This document shows, piece after piece, positions 7,810 to 16,386 of a DNA stretch of 39,245 nucleotides. The translations under genes and the position numbers were made by a program. A model generated the notes under the pieces. The model was given only the letters and a program-made list of their open reading frames with translations. It was not told where the DNA came from and did not search any database. The DNA comes from an uncultured Erysipelotrichaceae bacterium (GTDB taxonomy: Bacteria > Bacillota_I > Bacilli_A > Erysipelotrichales > Erysipelotrichaceae): the NCBI GenBank assembly GCA_947167125.1, contig CAMVGT010000017.1:1-39245 (forward strand), given 5' to 3'. The number at the start of each line of letters is the position of its first letter. Within the stretch, counting starts at the first letter, position 1.

Positions 7810-9216
7810 ATGCTGCTGTTTCAGACATTGCTGAAAATCAGAAAGGAAATGAATGCAGAACGGTTTCTTGATCTGGTCATTGAATGGAACGAAACCAATG
7901 AACATGAAGAAAACCGGATTGAAGATATCAGAGCCATCCGTGAGGGTATCCAGTACTGCGGAAATGACATGGTCAATATGGAAGTGCTGCACTGGCCCTT
8001 GCAGAACATCATTGCCGTACGCTACCGCAAAAAGTCGGAAGACGGAATCCAATGGACAACCGACTATGTTATGAATTTCAGCGAATCCCGCATGGCGGTC
8101 AGACTGGAAAGAACATACAGCGAGGATGCGTTAATGATGTATGCGCCTTTTTCCGCGCCGCATTTCATCTCGCTTCTGATTGAACACGGATATCTTGAAG
8201 ATGACCATGGTTTAAAGATTGATCGCAGACCGAAATATATCGATGAAACCAACGCGGACCTTCTGGCAGATATCGTCCTGAGAGGAAATTCCTTTGATCT
8301 GCCTGCTGTCTATCTTTCCAGAACCTATTATGATGAAGACCCGGTCGAACCCGGTCTGCTTGCGTCAAAGCTCAAAGGCATTGCCCATGTATTCAGCGAA
8401 AAGAACTTCCTCATGGATCCTTTGATCCGGGAAAAGACGGAAGGCAACAATGAATATCATGGCGCTGTCGGCATTTATTATCCAGGTTCCGTTTCTGAAC
8501 ACGAACGTCTTTTCTACCGCGCAAAGCAGGGATATGATCAGAACCTGATGAATCAGATCATCCGCATCCTGATGGAATATGCAGGACAGAGAATGGTCGA
8601 TCCTCTGTATACATGGCATGGCGTCTACAGCGCGATGCTGGAAGAAGATGTGCGGACACAGAAAAAACGGACGGACGCGGCTGAAAAAGAAAAGGATGAA
8701 GTCTATGAACTCTTTGACCGGGATCTTGAAAAATACCGCGCCCGCGTGGAGGAACTGACATCTGCCGCCCAGGCAAAGGATGCCGAAATTCTCGGCCTGA
8801 GGAAAAAGCTGAGAAACAGCGAAGGCGCGTTGTTAAAAGGAGGAAAGGAAGAAGAATTCTTCCCGTTGGAAATCCAGGAAATCGTCATGGACGCGCTCAG
8901 CGAAACCCTGAAGAACACAAAAGAAAACACCCGCAGGGCGGATGTGATCAAAGACATCATCGATGCCAATGAATATCCACATAAACTGAAGGCGATGCAG
9001 GATGAAATCCGCAGTCTGTTCAAAGGCTATCAGTCCATGAATGCATCAATGCGCAGAAAACTGCAGGAGATGGGATTCACTGTCGAAGAGGACGGCAGGC
9101 ATCTGAAACTTGTCTATCATGATGATCAGAGATATGCCACAACGATTGCCAAAACCGGCAGCGACCACAGGGAAGGTCAGAACATTGCCGCTGTGATTGT
9201 GAAAGGAATGCTGTGA
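7810..9216 (+). CDS. Coiled-coil protein with HicA-like C-terminal domain
   Basis: 468 residues, no signal peptide or membrane segment. Three parts are visible. Residues 1 to about 275 are mixed alpha/beta with a LPAVYLSRTYYDEDPVEP segment, then LLASKLKGIAHVFSE and GAVGIYYPG; this looks like a conserved domain but I cannot name it. Residues about 280-345 are a charged coiled coil. Residues about 418-468 (KLQEMGFTVEEDGRHLKL ... GQNIAAVIVKGML) follow the HicA pattern: strand, GxH with His431 where HicA toxins have their histidine, strand, then helix. HicA-like and double-stranded-RNA-binding folds bind RNA. AGGAGG precedes the start. The stop overlaps the KptA start (TGATG), so the two are co-translated. 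Function in RNA metabolism is inference. Confidence 0.75.
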   Translation: MLLFQTLLKIRKEMNAERFLDLVIEWNETNEHEENRIEDIRAIREGIQYCGNDMVNMEVLHWPLQNIIAVRYRKKSEDGIQWTTDYVMNFSESRMAVRLERTYSEDALMMYAPFSAPHFISLLIEHGYLEDDHGLKIDRRPKYIDETNADLLADIVLRGNSFDLPAVYLSRTYYDEDPVEPGLLASKLKGIAHVFSEKNFLMDPLIREKTEGNNEYHGAVGIYYPGSVSEHERLFYRAKQGYDQNLMNQIIRILMEYAGQRMVDPLYTWHGVYSAMLEEDVRTQKKRTDAAEKEKDEVYELFDRDLEKYRARVEELTSAAQAKDAEILGLRKKLRNSEGALLKGGKEEEFFPLEIQEIVMDALSETLKNTKENTRRADVIKDIIDANEYPHKLKAMQDEIRSLFKGYQSMNASMRRKLQEMGFTVEEDGRHLKLVYHDDQRYATTIAKTGSDHREGQNIAAVIVKGML

Positions 9217-9764
9217 TGAGTAAAAGAAATGATACATTGACAAAAACCAGCCGCTTCATCAGTCTCATCCTGCGCCATCAGCCCGAAGCGATCGGTATCA
9301 CGCTTGATGAACATGGCTGGGCGGATACTGAGCAGCTGATCAAAGGCGTTTCAGCGACGCATCCGTTAAACAGAGATATTCTCGAAGAAATTGTGAGAAC
9401 GGATGAAAAGCAGCGCTATTCCTTCAATGAGGACCATACAAAGATACGGGCCAACCAGGGCCATTCCATCCCGGTCGATGTGGAACTGAAGGAAACAGAT
9501 CCGCCGGCCGTTCTGTATCACGGAACCGGAGAAAAATATGTTTCCTCCATTGAAAAAGAAGGACTCAAGCCGCAGTCAAGACTGTATGTGCATTTATCTG
9601 CCGATACTGATACCGCATTTAAAGTCGGCAGACGCCATGGAAAACCTGTGATCTTTATGATTGATGCCGCAAAGATGAAAGAAGACGGATATCCATTCTT
9701 TCTTTCCGTCAACGGCGTCTGGCTCACAAAAGCAGTACCGGTTTCCTATCTGACACGTCTTTGA
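9216..9764 (+). CDS. kptA: RNA 2'-phosphotransferase (KptA/Tpt1)
   Basis: 182 residues, full family length. It transfers an internal 2'-phosphate from RNA to NAD+, giving ADP-ribose 1'',2''-cyclic phosphate and nicotinamide. Visible signatures: SLILRHQPE with the catalytic Arg20-His21, KIRANQGHS with Arg78, LYHGT at 100-104, LYVHLSAD, and FKVGRRHGKPV with Arg139/140; these correspond to the Arg-His-Arg-Arg set of Tpt1. The ATG at 9216 is chosen over GTG 9213 because it forms the usual TGATG overlap with the preceding gene. Bacteria have no known tRNA splicing that leaves 2'-phosphates, so the cellular substrate is open; the coupled upstream gene may supply it. Confidence 0.95.
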   Translation: MSKRNDTLTKTSRFISLILRHQPEAIGITLDEHGWADTEQLIKGVSATHPLNRDILEEIVRTDEKQRYSFNEDHTKIRANQGHSIPVDVELKETDPPAVLYHGTGEKYVSSIEKEGLKPQSRLYVHLSADTDTAFKVGRRHGKPVIFMIDAAKMKEDGYPFFLSVNGVWLTKAVPVSYLTRL

Positions 9765-9804
9765 ATCCATCAGTTCTTCTTATAGGGTTCTTCGTGAATC
9801 AGAA

Positions 9805-9833
9805 TTGTTCATTCATGCCGATATCACTATTCT
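9805..9833 (+). promoter_or_regulatory. Candidate sigma-A promoter
   Basis: TTGTTC (9805-9810), 17-base spacer, TATTCT (9828-9833), upstream of the flavodoxin lipoprotein. No terminator is evident after kptA, so some read-through from kptA is also possible. Confidence 0.45.
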
Positions 9834-9860
9834 TGAAACGTACAGAAGAAGGATGCGCAT

Positions 9861-10526
9861 ATGAACAGAATGATCCGGATCCTCTCTGCGCTTACGCTCC
9901 TTGCGCCGCTTGCCGCATGCGGTGCGCAGCAGAGTGCAGAGACAGCAGATACAGAAGAACCCGCAGTCACAGAAGAAGCAGTGATTGAAGAAGCAGCAGA
10001 GCCCGAAGAAACAAAAGAAGAAGGAAAGGCATTGATTGCCTATTTCTCAAGAGCCGATGAAAACTACAATGTCGGCGTGATTGAAGAAGGCAATACATAC
10101 AAAGTTGCCAAAGAAATCGCGGCACAGACCGGCTGCGATCTCTTTGAAATCCGCACCGTAAACGGCTATCCGCAAAGCTATGACGAATGCATTGCCATCG
10201 CTCAGAAAGAACAGGATAAAAACGCAAGACCCGAACTTGCCGAAACCATTGATCTCAGTGAGTATGATGAAATCTATCTCGGCTCGCCGGTCTGGTGGGG
10301 CGATTATCCGATGGCAGTCTACACATTCCTGGAATCCAATGATTTTGCAGGAAAGACGATCCATCCGTTCAATACCCATGAAGGATCCGGTTCCGCCGGC
10401 TTTGAGGCAAAGCTGAAAAGGGTATGTCCGGACGCGGAAGTGACAGAGATCCTTTCAATCCAGGGCGCCGAAGCGCAGAATGATCCTGACAGGGTTAAAC
10501 AGGCAGTCGCGGACTGGCTGAAATAA
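9861..10526 (+). CDS. Flavodoxin-domain lipoprotein
   Basis: 221 residues. A type II signal peptide ends in LAAC (Cys20), followed by a Glu/Thr/Ala-rich linker to about residue 50. The rest is a flavodoxin fold: LIAYFSRADENYNVG (phosphate-binding loop region), then GNTYKVAKEIAAQTGCDLFEI, IYLGSPVWWGDYPMAVYTFL (FMN isoalloxazine loop) and THEGSGSAG. It would bind FMN and sit anchored outside the membrane, presumably passing electrons to or from an extracytoplasmic redox partner. Flavodoxins are normally cytosolic; lipoprotein forms are a recurring variant in gut Bacillota. AAGGA precedes the ATG by eight bases. A bidirectional terminator follows. Confidence 0.9.
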   Translation: MNRMIRILSALTLLAPLAACGAQQSAETADTEEPAVTEEAVIEEAAEPEETKEEGKALIAYFSRADENYNVGVIEEGNTYKVAKEIAAQTGCDLFEIRTVNGYPQSYDECIAIAQKEQDKNARPELAETIDLSEYDEIYLGSPVWWGDYPMAVYTFLESNDFAGKTIHPFNTHEGSGSAGFEAKLKRVCPDAEVTEILSIQGAEAQNDPDRVKQAVADWLK

Positions 10527-10542
10527 TCATCAATTTCATTAC

Positions 10543-10567
10543 AAAAACCGGCAGACAGCCGGTTTTT
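10543..10567. terminator. Bidirectional intrinsic terminator
   Basis: AAAAACCGGC-AGACA-GCCGGTTTTT, perfect 10-bp stem with T-tracts both ways, between the convergent flavodoxin and helicase genes. It overlaps the helicase stop codon. Confidence 0.92.
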
Positions 10568-13500
10568 AAGATGCCCGGAAATAGCGGGACAGAATATCTT
10601 TCATATAGTGATAGCGTCTTGCATAGGTGTTATCGACACGGATCAGTTCGAAGCCATGTTCTCTGCAGATGGCTTCTTTTTTTTCATCCCTTGCCTTCAC
10701 CGCATCGCTGTCCATATGTTCTCTTCCGTCCAGTTCAATTGCGAGAACCGGAATCTCACGGTTATTGATTTTCCGGAAGACCGTAAAATCAAAGCGTCCT
10801 TTGTAGAAATATCCGGAAAGGGAAGGGTTGTTCACAAAGATCTGCGATATCGGAACTTCCTTATGCACGGTATAGCGCCTGCCGTCTGAAAATGCGTTAT
10901 CGAGGGCGTGATTCAGATTGAGCAGGAATGCTTCTTCGGTTTCCGTGCTGTAGGGACGGATGCCGAGCGCTCTTGACTGGCATTCGTGCGAAACAATTTC
11001 ACATTCACCGTTTGTGCGCACATACTGCACCAGATCATAAAGATCATCATCTTCCAGCGGATTATGAAGCTTCCTTAAGGCATCGGTGCTTCCGATCACA
11101 AGAAGCTTCTTTCTGGCTCTTGAAGTTGAAACATTGATCAGTTCGCGGTTGTTTTTCAGCCATTCATAGGTTTCCGGTCTTGTCTGCTCAGACAGACACA
11201 GAGAGAACAGGATCACATCCTTTTCGTCTCCCTGAAAGGCATGAACCGTACCGCACTGCGCATTGCCGCAGCCGCTGTTTTCCAGCGCGGACTGGATCAG
11301 TTTTCTCTGGGCCACAAAAGGTGTGATGATGCCGGCATTGTCATCGGGATGCCGTCTGAGATAATCGATCACCGCGTCAGCTTCCTTCGGCGATGTGTTT
11401 TTGACTGCTGTTTCGCTTTTTCCCACATCGATATAGACAAGCGGTTTCGGATCAATGCTTCTGCCGTCCAGCTTCAGTCTGGAATTGTAATACTTCTTAT
11501 TGGAAAAGCTGATGATCTTCGGATCGCAGCGGTAATGGTGGCTTAAAAGGATTTCATCGCTGACCGCGTCATTTGCCAGCATTGTTTTATAAATCGAGCT
11601 GCGGCAGTAATCATATTCTTCCGCCACGCCATAGCGTTTTCTTAAGGCATCGGAATCGCTTTGCGCAAGCAGAATCACCGGCTGCAGCTGCTGGGGATCC
11701 CCGACCATCATCAATCCTTTTCCTCTGATGATCGGAACCAGGGAAACAGCAGTATTGCATTGGCTTGCTTCATCGAGAATGGTCAGATCAAACTGAGGAA
11801 CCGGAGGACCCAGGCGTCTAGCGGAAATGCAGGTTGTCGCAATGACGGGGAAGACTTCCAGAAGAGCCGCAAGGTTTTCCTTTGCGCCGATCCAGGAATT
11901 GAATTCCTTGACCATGCCTTCATCATTTTCAATCGCGATGATCCGCTTCAGGCCGTCATATTTTTCATCCGGCAGTTTTGCAAGGCGGGCGTTGGATGCT
12001 TCATACAGCCAGGAAAGCATCTGATCAAAATCCGTACCGATCATTTTCAATGCTTCATCAATTTCAAATTCACCGGCTTTTTCCAGTTCCTTTTCAATCC
12101 GGGGCAGCTGACGGGTTTCAATTTCAAGGGCAAAATTCATCTGTGTGCTGCTTTTCAGAAGCTGTTCAGCAGCCTCTTTGCGCTCGAGAAGATCCAGTTT
12201 TGTTTCATAGCGGTCAAGATACCTGCTCAGCTTTCTCGCATGGCGGGATCTTGATATATATGCTTTCTCCATTCTCTTTTCATAGATCTTTGTCTTTTCA
12301 ATGGTTTTCAGTAATTCACCGAGCCGCCTTAAGGAGCGGATGGTTTCCTCCTGGTTGCCCAGGCGGAGCACCGGGAAACGGACCGGCTTATCATGATATT
12401 TCAATGAACACAGCTTTTCGACAGCTTCATCAATCGGATGATTGTTGAAGGAGGAAAGCAGAACGGTGCGCTGATTGAAAAAAGCAGTGATCACGGTTCT
12501 GACAATGGTCATGGTCTTGCCGGTGCCGGGCGGACCCTGTACATAGGAAACCGGCATGCGCATGGCATGGTTCATTGCCGTCAGCTGATCCAGATTGACC
12601 TGCTCATCGGTTAAGGCAAGCGGCAGGGAATCCGAAGCTTCCGGTCTTGCCGTCAGCTCACCGAAAAATGCCCGTACCGGCGCTGTGACGGCTTCGGGAT
12701 CCGAATCATCATACATCTGCAGAATCCCTTCATATTCCGCATCAAGATTCATTTTCGAATCCCGGCATACTTCAATCATATAGGGCATATCATCCACCGG
12801 AAGGCCTGGGCAGGATACAGCGATTGCTTCACGGATCGCTTCGGCATTCTGCCGGAAATGATTGAGCAGATCGAGATATTCCGGATTCATGAAACGGCGG
12901 ATTGTCTGAACCGTGCCGTGGATTGTAAACTGGCTGCAGATGACGGGATCATCATAAGCGCTTAACATCCTGTTTTTTACATCCAGCCGCAGCGGCTGAT
13001 AGGCAAGCAGATATTTTCCCTGGGCGGTGTGCAGGGAAAGCAGATTGACGCCGAACTGCTTCATTGCAAGTGTGTTTCTGCGGTTTTCCGTACGCTTCTG
13101 GAAAGCGCGGACAATCTGCTTAAACTGTGCGTCATTCAGATGCATCGTGCACTGTTCCAGCACTTCATCATCCATATGATCGACCAGGGTGAAGTTCCCG
13201 ATAAACGGTGCCTGGTCCAGTCTTGCGCATTCGGCAAGATAATTGAGAATCTGCAGGTTGGCGGATGATGAAAAGAGAGGCCTGTATTTTTCCGGATTGT
13301 TCCGGATATCCGCAGCCAGTTCCTCATTCACCCCGGCCCACGTGCCTTCGATGACCTTTGCGTCTTTAATTCTTTTCAGATGCAGATTCAGTGAGGCAAA
13401 TGTATATTTTCCCAGATGCATTCCTTCCGCGCTTAAACGGCCGGAGCGGGGATTGAGATCTTTCACCGCGATCCAGTATCTGGTTGTTTCATTTTTCTGA

Positions 13501-13571
13501 TTCAGATATTCCACAGCCAGCCAGTATCCTTCATGAATGGCGCGGAACAGTTCTTTTGCGACAGTGTTCAT
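10566..13571 (-). CDS. SF1 (Upf1/DNA2-like) helicase with WYL-like N-terminus and nuclease-like C-terminus
   Basis: 1001 residues. Residues 1-75 (FRAIHEGYWLAVEYL, later FASLNLHLKRIKDAKVIEG) resemble a WYL beta-barrel. The helicase core has Walker A GPPGTGKTMT near 347, LTILDEASQ (motif II) near 598, VGDPQQLQPV (motif III) near 623, a LLSHHYRCDP motif IV-type segment, GTVHAFQGDEKDVI (motif V) and NVSTSRARKKLLVIG (motif VI). The last 120 residues resemble a DUF2726/Vsr-type nuclease: FDFTVFRK, then VLAIELDGREH near 943, matching a D...ExD pattern. It should translocate on DNA or RNA using ATP and may cut it. It is a single-gene unit ended by a bidirectional terminator. Similar helicase-nuclease fusions occur in defence systems, but a repair role is equally possible. 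Confidence 0.9.
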   Translation of the reverse strand: MNTVAKELFRAIHEGYWLAVEYLNQKNETTRYWIAVKDLNPRSGRLSAEGMHLGKYTFASLNLHLKRIKDAKVIEGTWAGVNEELAADIRNNPEKYRPLFSSSANLQILNYLAECARLDQAPFIGNFTLVDHMDDEVLEQCTMHLNDAQFKQIVRAFQKRTENRRNTLAMKQFGVNLLSLHTAQGKYLLAYQPLRLDVKNRMLSAYDDPVICSQFTIHGTVQTIRRFMNPEYLDLLNHFRQNAEAIREAIAVSCPGLPVDDMPYMIEVCRDSKMNLDAEYEGILQMYDDSDPEAVTAPVRAFFGELTARPEASDSLPLALTDEQVNLDQLTAMNHAMRMPVSYVQGPPGTGKTMTIVRTVITAFFNQRTVLLSSFNNHPIDEAVEKLCSLKYHDKPVRFPVLRLGNQEETIRSLRRLGELLKTIEKTKIYEKRMEKAYISRSRHARKLSRYLDRYETKLDLLERKEAAEQLLKSSTQMNFALEIETRQLPRIEKELEKAGEFEIDEALKMIGTDFDQMLSWLYEASNARLAKLPDEKYDGLKRIIAIENDEGMVKEFNSWIGAKENLAALLEVFPVIATTCISARRLGPPVPQFDLTILDEASQCNTAVSLVPIIRGKGLMMVGDPQQLQPVILLAQSDSDALRKRYGVAEEYDYCRSSIYKTMLANDAVSDEILLSHHYRCDPKIISFSNKKYYNSRLKLDGRSIDPKPLVYIDVGKSETAVKNTSPKEADAVIDYLRRHPDDNAGIITPFVAQRKLIQSALENSGCGNAQCGTVHAFQGDEKDVILFSLCLSEQTRPETYEWLKNNRELINVSTSRARKKLLVIGSTDALRKLHNPLEDDDLYDLVQYVRTNGECEIVSHECQSRALGIRPYSTETEEAFLLNLNHALDNAFSDGRRYTVHKEVPISQIFVNNPSLSGYFYKGRFDFTVFRKINNREIPVLAIELDGREHMDSDAVKARDEKKEAICREHGFELIRVDNTYARRYHYMKDILSRYFRAS

Positions 13572-13667
13572 CTGTATTCAGTGTAGCAGGATTTCATACA
13601 GTTGAAAAAGTTATCTTGATTCCCGTGAAATTATCTTTGTTTTTCTTTTCATTCTTTGCATAATGAT

Positions 13668-13673
13668 TATAAT
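13668..13673 (+). promoter_or_regulatory. Candidate -10 element of acyP unit
   Basis: TATAAT 24 bases before the acylphosphatase ATG; the -35 region has no good match. Confidence 0.4.
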
Positions 13674-13696
13674 GTTTGAAAAAAGGGAGAAGAGCG

Positions 13697-13987
13697 ATGG
13701 AGAATATCTTACGGAAAGCGTACCGTTTCCGCGGACGCGTGCAGGGCGTCGGCTTCCGCTACCGTGCCTGCTACGCAGCCAGAGAGGCCGGTGTGACCGG
13801 CTGGGTCCGCAACGAATTTGACAGCAGTGTAATGATGGAAGTGCAGGGGACAGAAGCACAGATCGACAGGGTCCTGCAGCTGATTGATTCAAGTCCCTAC
13901 ATCGTCATTTCCAATGTCAGCAGCACCGATATTCCGCTTGCGTCGGATGAAACAGATTTCTCCGTTGTTGATGATATGTGGTATTGA
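13697..13987 (+). CDS. acyP: Acylphosphatase
   Basis: 96 residues, the standard size. It hydrolyses acyl phosphates such as acetyl phosphate and carbamoyl phosphate. The signature RGRVQGVGFR ends in the substrate-binding Arg21, and GWVRNEFDSSVMMEVQG holds the catalytic Asn39 and the second conserved block. The ATG at 13697 follows GGGAGAAG; an upstream in-frame TTG lacks a ribosome site. Its stop lies three bases before the next gene, a flavin reductase that has no clear ribosome site of its own, so the two are probably translationally coupled. Confidence 0.95.
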   Translation: MENILRKAYRFRGRVQGVGFRYRACYAAREAGVTGWVRNEFDSSVMMEVQGTEAQIDRVLQLIDSSPYIVISNVSSTDIPLASDETDFSVVDDMWY

Positions 13988-13990
13988 TCT

Positions 13991-14578
13991 ATGAAGATTC
14001 TGTTTATCAATACATGCGTCCGTGAAAATTCCAGAACAAAGCGGCTTGCGGATTATTTCCTCAAAGAATTCAGCGGGGATGAAATCACAGAAGTTCAGCC
14101 GCGTAAGGAAGGAATTGCGGGGCTGGATGAGGAAATGCTGAAAGTCCGCGATCAGGCGCTTCTTGAAAAGAATTACGATCATCCCGTTCTTGCATATGCA
14201 AAACAGTTTAAGGAAGCGGATATGATTGTCATCGCTGCCCCGTATTGGGATCTTTCCTTCCCGTCCGCTCTGAAAAACTATATCGAGCGGATCTGCGCGG
14301 TAGGCATGACATTTGATTATGATGAACATGGCATTCCTTACGGAATGTGCAGCGCAGAGAATCTGGTCTATATCCAGACAGCCGGCGGCATGGTCGATAA
14401 CGACGCATTCGGCTATGGCTATATCAAAGCCTTATGCGAAAACTTCTTCCATATTGAAAAAACCTTCTGCTTCAAAGCTGAAGGTCTTGATCTTCCGTTC
14501 AATGATCCGGAAGAATTGCTGAAAAAAGCAGAAGAGGAAATTGATTCCTTTCTGCCTGATCTGAAACAGAACGCATGA
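13991..14578 (+). CDS. NAD(P)H-dependent FMN reductase / azoreductase-like flavoprotein
   Basis: 195 residues with the Flavodoxin_2 fold. MKILFINTCVRENSRTKRLA is the FMN phosphate loop, ADMIVIAAPYWDLSFPSALKNYIERI matches the NQO/azoreductase flavin-binding segment (P-Y-W-x-x-x-x-P), and YIQTAGGMV is the second flavin loop. Enzymes of this family reduce quinones, azo dyes or free flavins with NAD(P)H in the cytosol; substrate not determined. It follows acyP after three bases. Its terminator stem overlaps the stop codon. Confidence 0.85.
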   Translation: MKILFINTCVRENSRTKRLADYFLKEFSGDEITEVQPRKEGIAGLDEEMLKVRDQALLEKNYDHPVLAYAKQFKEADMIVIAAPYWDLSFPSALKNYIERICAVGMTFDYDEHGIPYGMCSAENLVYIQTAGGMVDNDAFGYGYIKALCENFFHIEKTFCFKAEGLDLPFNDPEELLKKAEEEIDSFLPDLKQNA

Positions 14579-14596
14579 ATGGACATGCGTTTTTTA
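14570..14596 (+). terminator. Intrinsic terminator
   Basis: AACGCATG-AATGGA-CATGCGTT perfect 8-bp stem followed by TTTTT; stem starts inside the last codons of the flavin reductase. Confidence 0.9.
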
Positions 14597-15382
14597 TTAT
14601 TTGTTCAGGAACCATTTGATTGCTTTCTGAATCGAAAGCTCCCAGAACGGCCATTCATGCGAATAGCCTTCGACTTCATCAAAGACTGCCTTCAGTCCGG
14701 TTTCTTCTGCATAGGCTTTGAACTGATTGTAGCGTTTCCATGCAATCGGATCCTGATCGCCGCAGGTGAAATACAGTTCAGGAAGTTCATCTTTTCTTTC
14801 CTTTGCGAGCTTCCATAAATTCAGCTCACTGTTCAGATAGCCTTCCATTCCTCCGTAGTTGGCAATCAGATTTTCCACCCGGTGATAGAAAGGGGACTTT
14901 GTGTCAATGTCAGTAAGATCTTCGGGAACTGCCGACATGACGAATGCTTTGGCAAACAGCTCAGGATGATTGAATGCATAGACACAGGCACCGCGGCCGC
15001 CCATCGATAGTCCGGCAATGAAATTGTCTTCCTTCCGGTCGCTGATGGGGAACCATGCATAGACAGCAGGCATCAGTTCTTTGATCAGATAATCAAAGGC
15101 ATCGTATCCCATCGCAAATGAATTCCAGTTTCCGTACATCGAATTAAGGGCGGAAGGCATCACAACAGCCAGATTGTGCTCACATGCATAGCGCTCGATA
15201 TTGGTGTATCTGACCCAGTCGGTATGATCGCCGAATGTTCCGTGCAGAAGCCACAGGACTTTATATTTCTTTCCTTTTTCATAGAACTGTTCCGGTTCGC
15301 CTTGGGATTCAGGAAGAATGATGGAAACATCGGTGTTTCCTCTCAGATAAATGCTTCGGAAATTCCACTGCAGAAGTGACAT
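14597..15382 (-). CDS. Alpha/beta-hydrolase esterase (esterase D / EstA type)
   Basis: 261 residues, cytosolic. It has the esterase-D fold: LWLLHGTFGDHTDWVRYTNI (oxyanion-hole HG region), nucleophile elbow AGLSMGG with Ser126, acid in GDQD (Asp209/211) and His242 in YSHEW. Family members act on short-chain acyl esters, S-formylglutathione or feruloyl/acetyl sugar esters. It is the second gene of a pair, 12 bases after a paralogue with the same layout and motif order, so the two look like a tandem duplication that diverged. Divergent from a TetR regulator that may control both. Confidence 0.9.
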   Translation of the reverse strand: MSLLQWNFRSIYLRGNTDVSIILPESQGEPEQFYEKGKKYKVLWLLHGTFGDHTDWVRYTNIERYACEHNLAVVMPSALNSMYGNWNSFAMGYDAFDYLIKELMPAVYAWFPISDRKEDNFIAGLSMGGRGACVYAFNHPELFAKAFVMSAVPEDLTDIDTKSPFYHRVENLIANYGGMEGYLNSELNLWKLAKERKDELPELYFTCGDQDPIAWKRYNQFKAYAEETGLKAVFDEVEGYSHEWPFWELSIQKAIKWFLNK

Positions 15383-15394
15383 GATCAGACTCCT

Positions 15395-16192
15395 TTAAAC
15401 AGAACGTTTTCCCAGTTTTGCGTAATAGTCATCACGCGGGATCCAGTCGAGGAACTTCTCAACCTGCGCGTCCCAGAAGCGCCACTCATGGCCATACTGT
15501 TCCATTTCATCCCATGTGACATCCGCGCCGAGTTCCTTCAGTTTTTCGGCATAATCCAGACATGACTGATATAAAGCGTCTTTCTTTCCGCAGGAAGCGT
15601 AGATCTTCGGGAATGTCTTTCCTTCTTCTTTCACTTTTTCCGCAATGGCATAGAGATCATACTGCGGATCGCGGTCCGTGACTTTGGCAAATGCCGATTT
15701 GGCGAATGTGCCCGGATCAATGGAAACACCGGCGGAGAATGTTCCGACTGCACGGTATTTTTCCGGATGGGTAAGACCGTGGAGATAGGAACCGTAGCCG
15801 CCCATGGAAAGACCGGCAATGTAGGTTTCTTCCGGCTTTGAGGAAACCGGGAAGTAATTGGTCACAAATGCAGGAAGTTCTTCTGAAACAAATTTAAAGA
15901 AATCATCGCCGCCGACATGCGCGTAGGCTTTGTTTTCAGTGCTGAAGTTGACAACTGCGATTCTTCTTTCTTCCGCATACATTTCAACATTGGTGTAGCC
16001 GGTCCACTGAACATGGTTGTTGCCGAAACCGTGCAGAAGATACAGAACCGGGAATTTTTCCTTCAGCTCGTGGCAGGGCGGATAGCCGGCAAGCCCGAGG
16101 GATTCGGGACACGTGACGGAAGGAAGAACGACAGTGATGTCGACAGCACGGTTCAATACATACGAATAAAAATTAGTGACTGTTTTTGCCAT
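15395..16192 (-). CDS. Alpha/beta-hydrolase esterase, paralogue of the next gene
   Basis: 265 residues from the ATG at 16192, chosen because AGGAG precedes it; the frame remains open further upstream into the regulatory region. Motifs: YLLHGFGNNHVQWTGYTNVE, AGLSMGGYGSY with Ser129, ASCGKKD (acid) and QYGHEWRFWD (His). It shares with its neighbour the LLHG...W..YTN, AGLSMGG and HEW..W blocks. The N-terminal strand (FYSYVLNRAVDITVVLP) shows it is a complete, cytosolic esterase-D-type enzyme without a signal peptide. The promoter region carries a hairpin and a -10 element and lies back to back with the TetR gene. Confidence 0.9.
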   Translation of the reverse strand: MAKTVTNFYSYVLNRAVDITVVLPSVTCPESLGLAGYPPCHELKEKFPVLYLLHGFGNNHVQWTGYTNVEMYAEERRIAVVNFSTENKAYAHVGGDDFFKFVSEELPAFVTNYFPVSSKPEETYIAGLSMGGYGSYLHGLTHPEKYRAVGTFSAGVSIDPGTFAKSAFAKVTDRDPQYDLYAIAEKVKEEGKTFPKIYASCGKKDALYQSCLDYAEKLKELGADVTWDEMEQYGHEWRFWDAQVEKFLDWIPRDDYYAKLGKRSV

Positions 16193-16219
16193 GATATTTC
16201 TCCTGTTATTGATAATTTC

Positions 16220-16256
16220 ATTATAAGTAAAAAAAGACAGTTTTACGCACCGTCTT
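16220..16256 (-). promoter_or_regulatory. -10 element plus terminator-like hairpin before esterase pair
   Basis: Read on the minus strand, AAGACGGT-GCGTAAA-ACTGTCTT (16234-16256, one G-U pair) is followed by T5 and then TATAAT (16225-16220), 28 bases before the esterase start. No convincing -35 is present; the hairpin occupies that position. It could be an activator/repressor site or an attenuator for a more distant start. Confidence 0.45.
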
Positions 16257-16386
16257 CTTTTCAAATCTCTGATCAAGTCAATTATCGGATCATTGGATCT
16301 GCAGCGCTGAAACAAAGATTCCCCCAGGATCAAATCATGCCGTTCATGCGCAGTCACATGATAAATGAAATGATTTCAGAAAGAAA

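Noticed and set aside
11661-12254. Plus-strand open frame of 197 codons inside the helicase gene
   Set aside because: Antisense to the helicase, with no recognisable motif or ribosome site.
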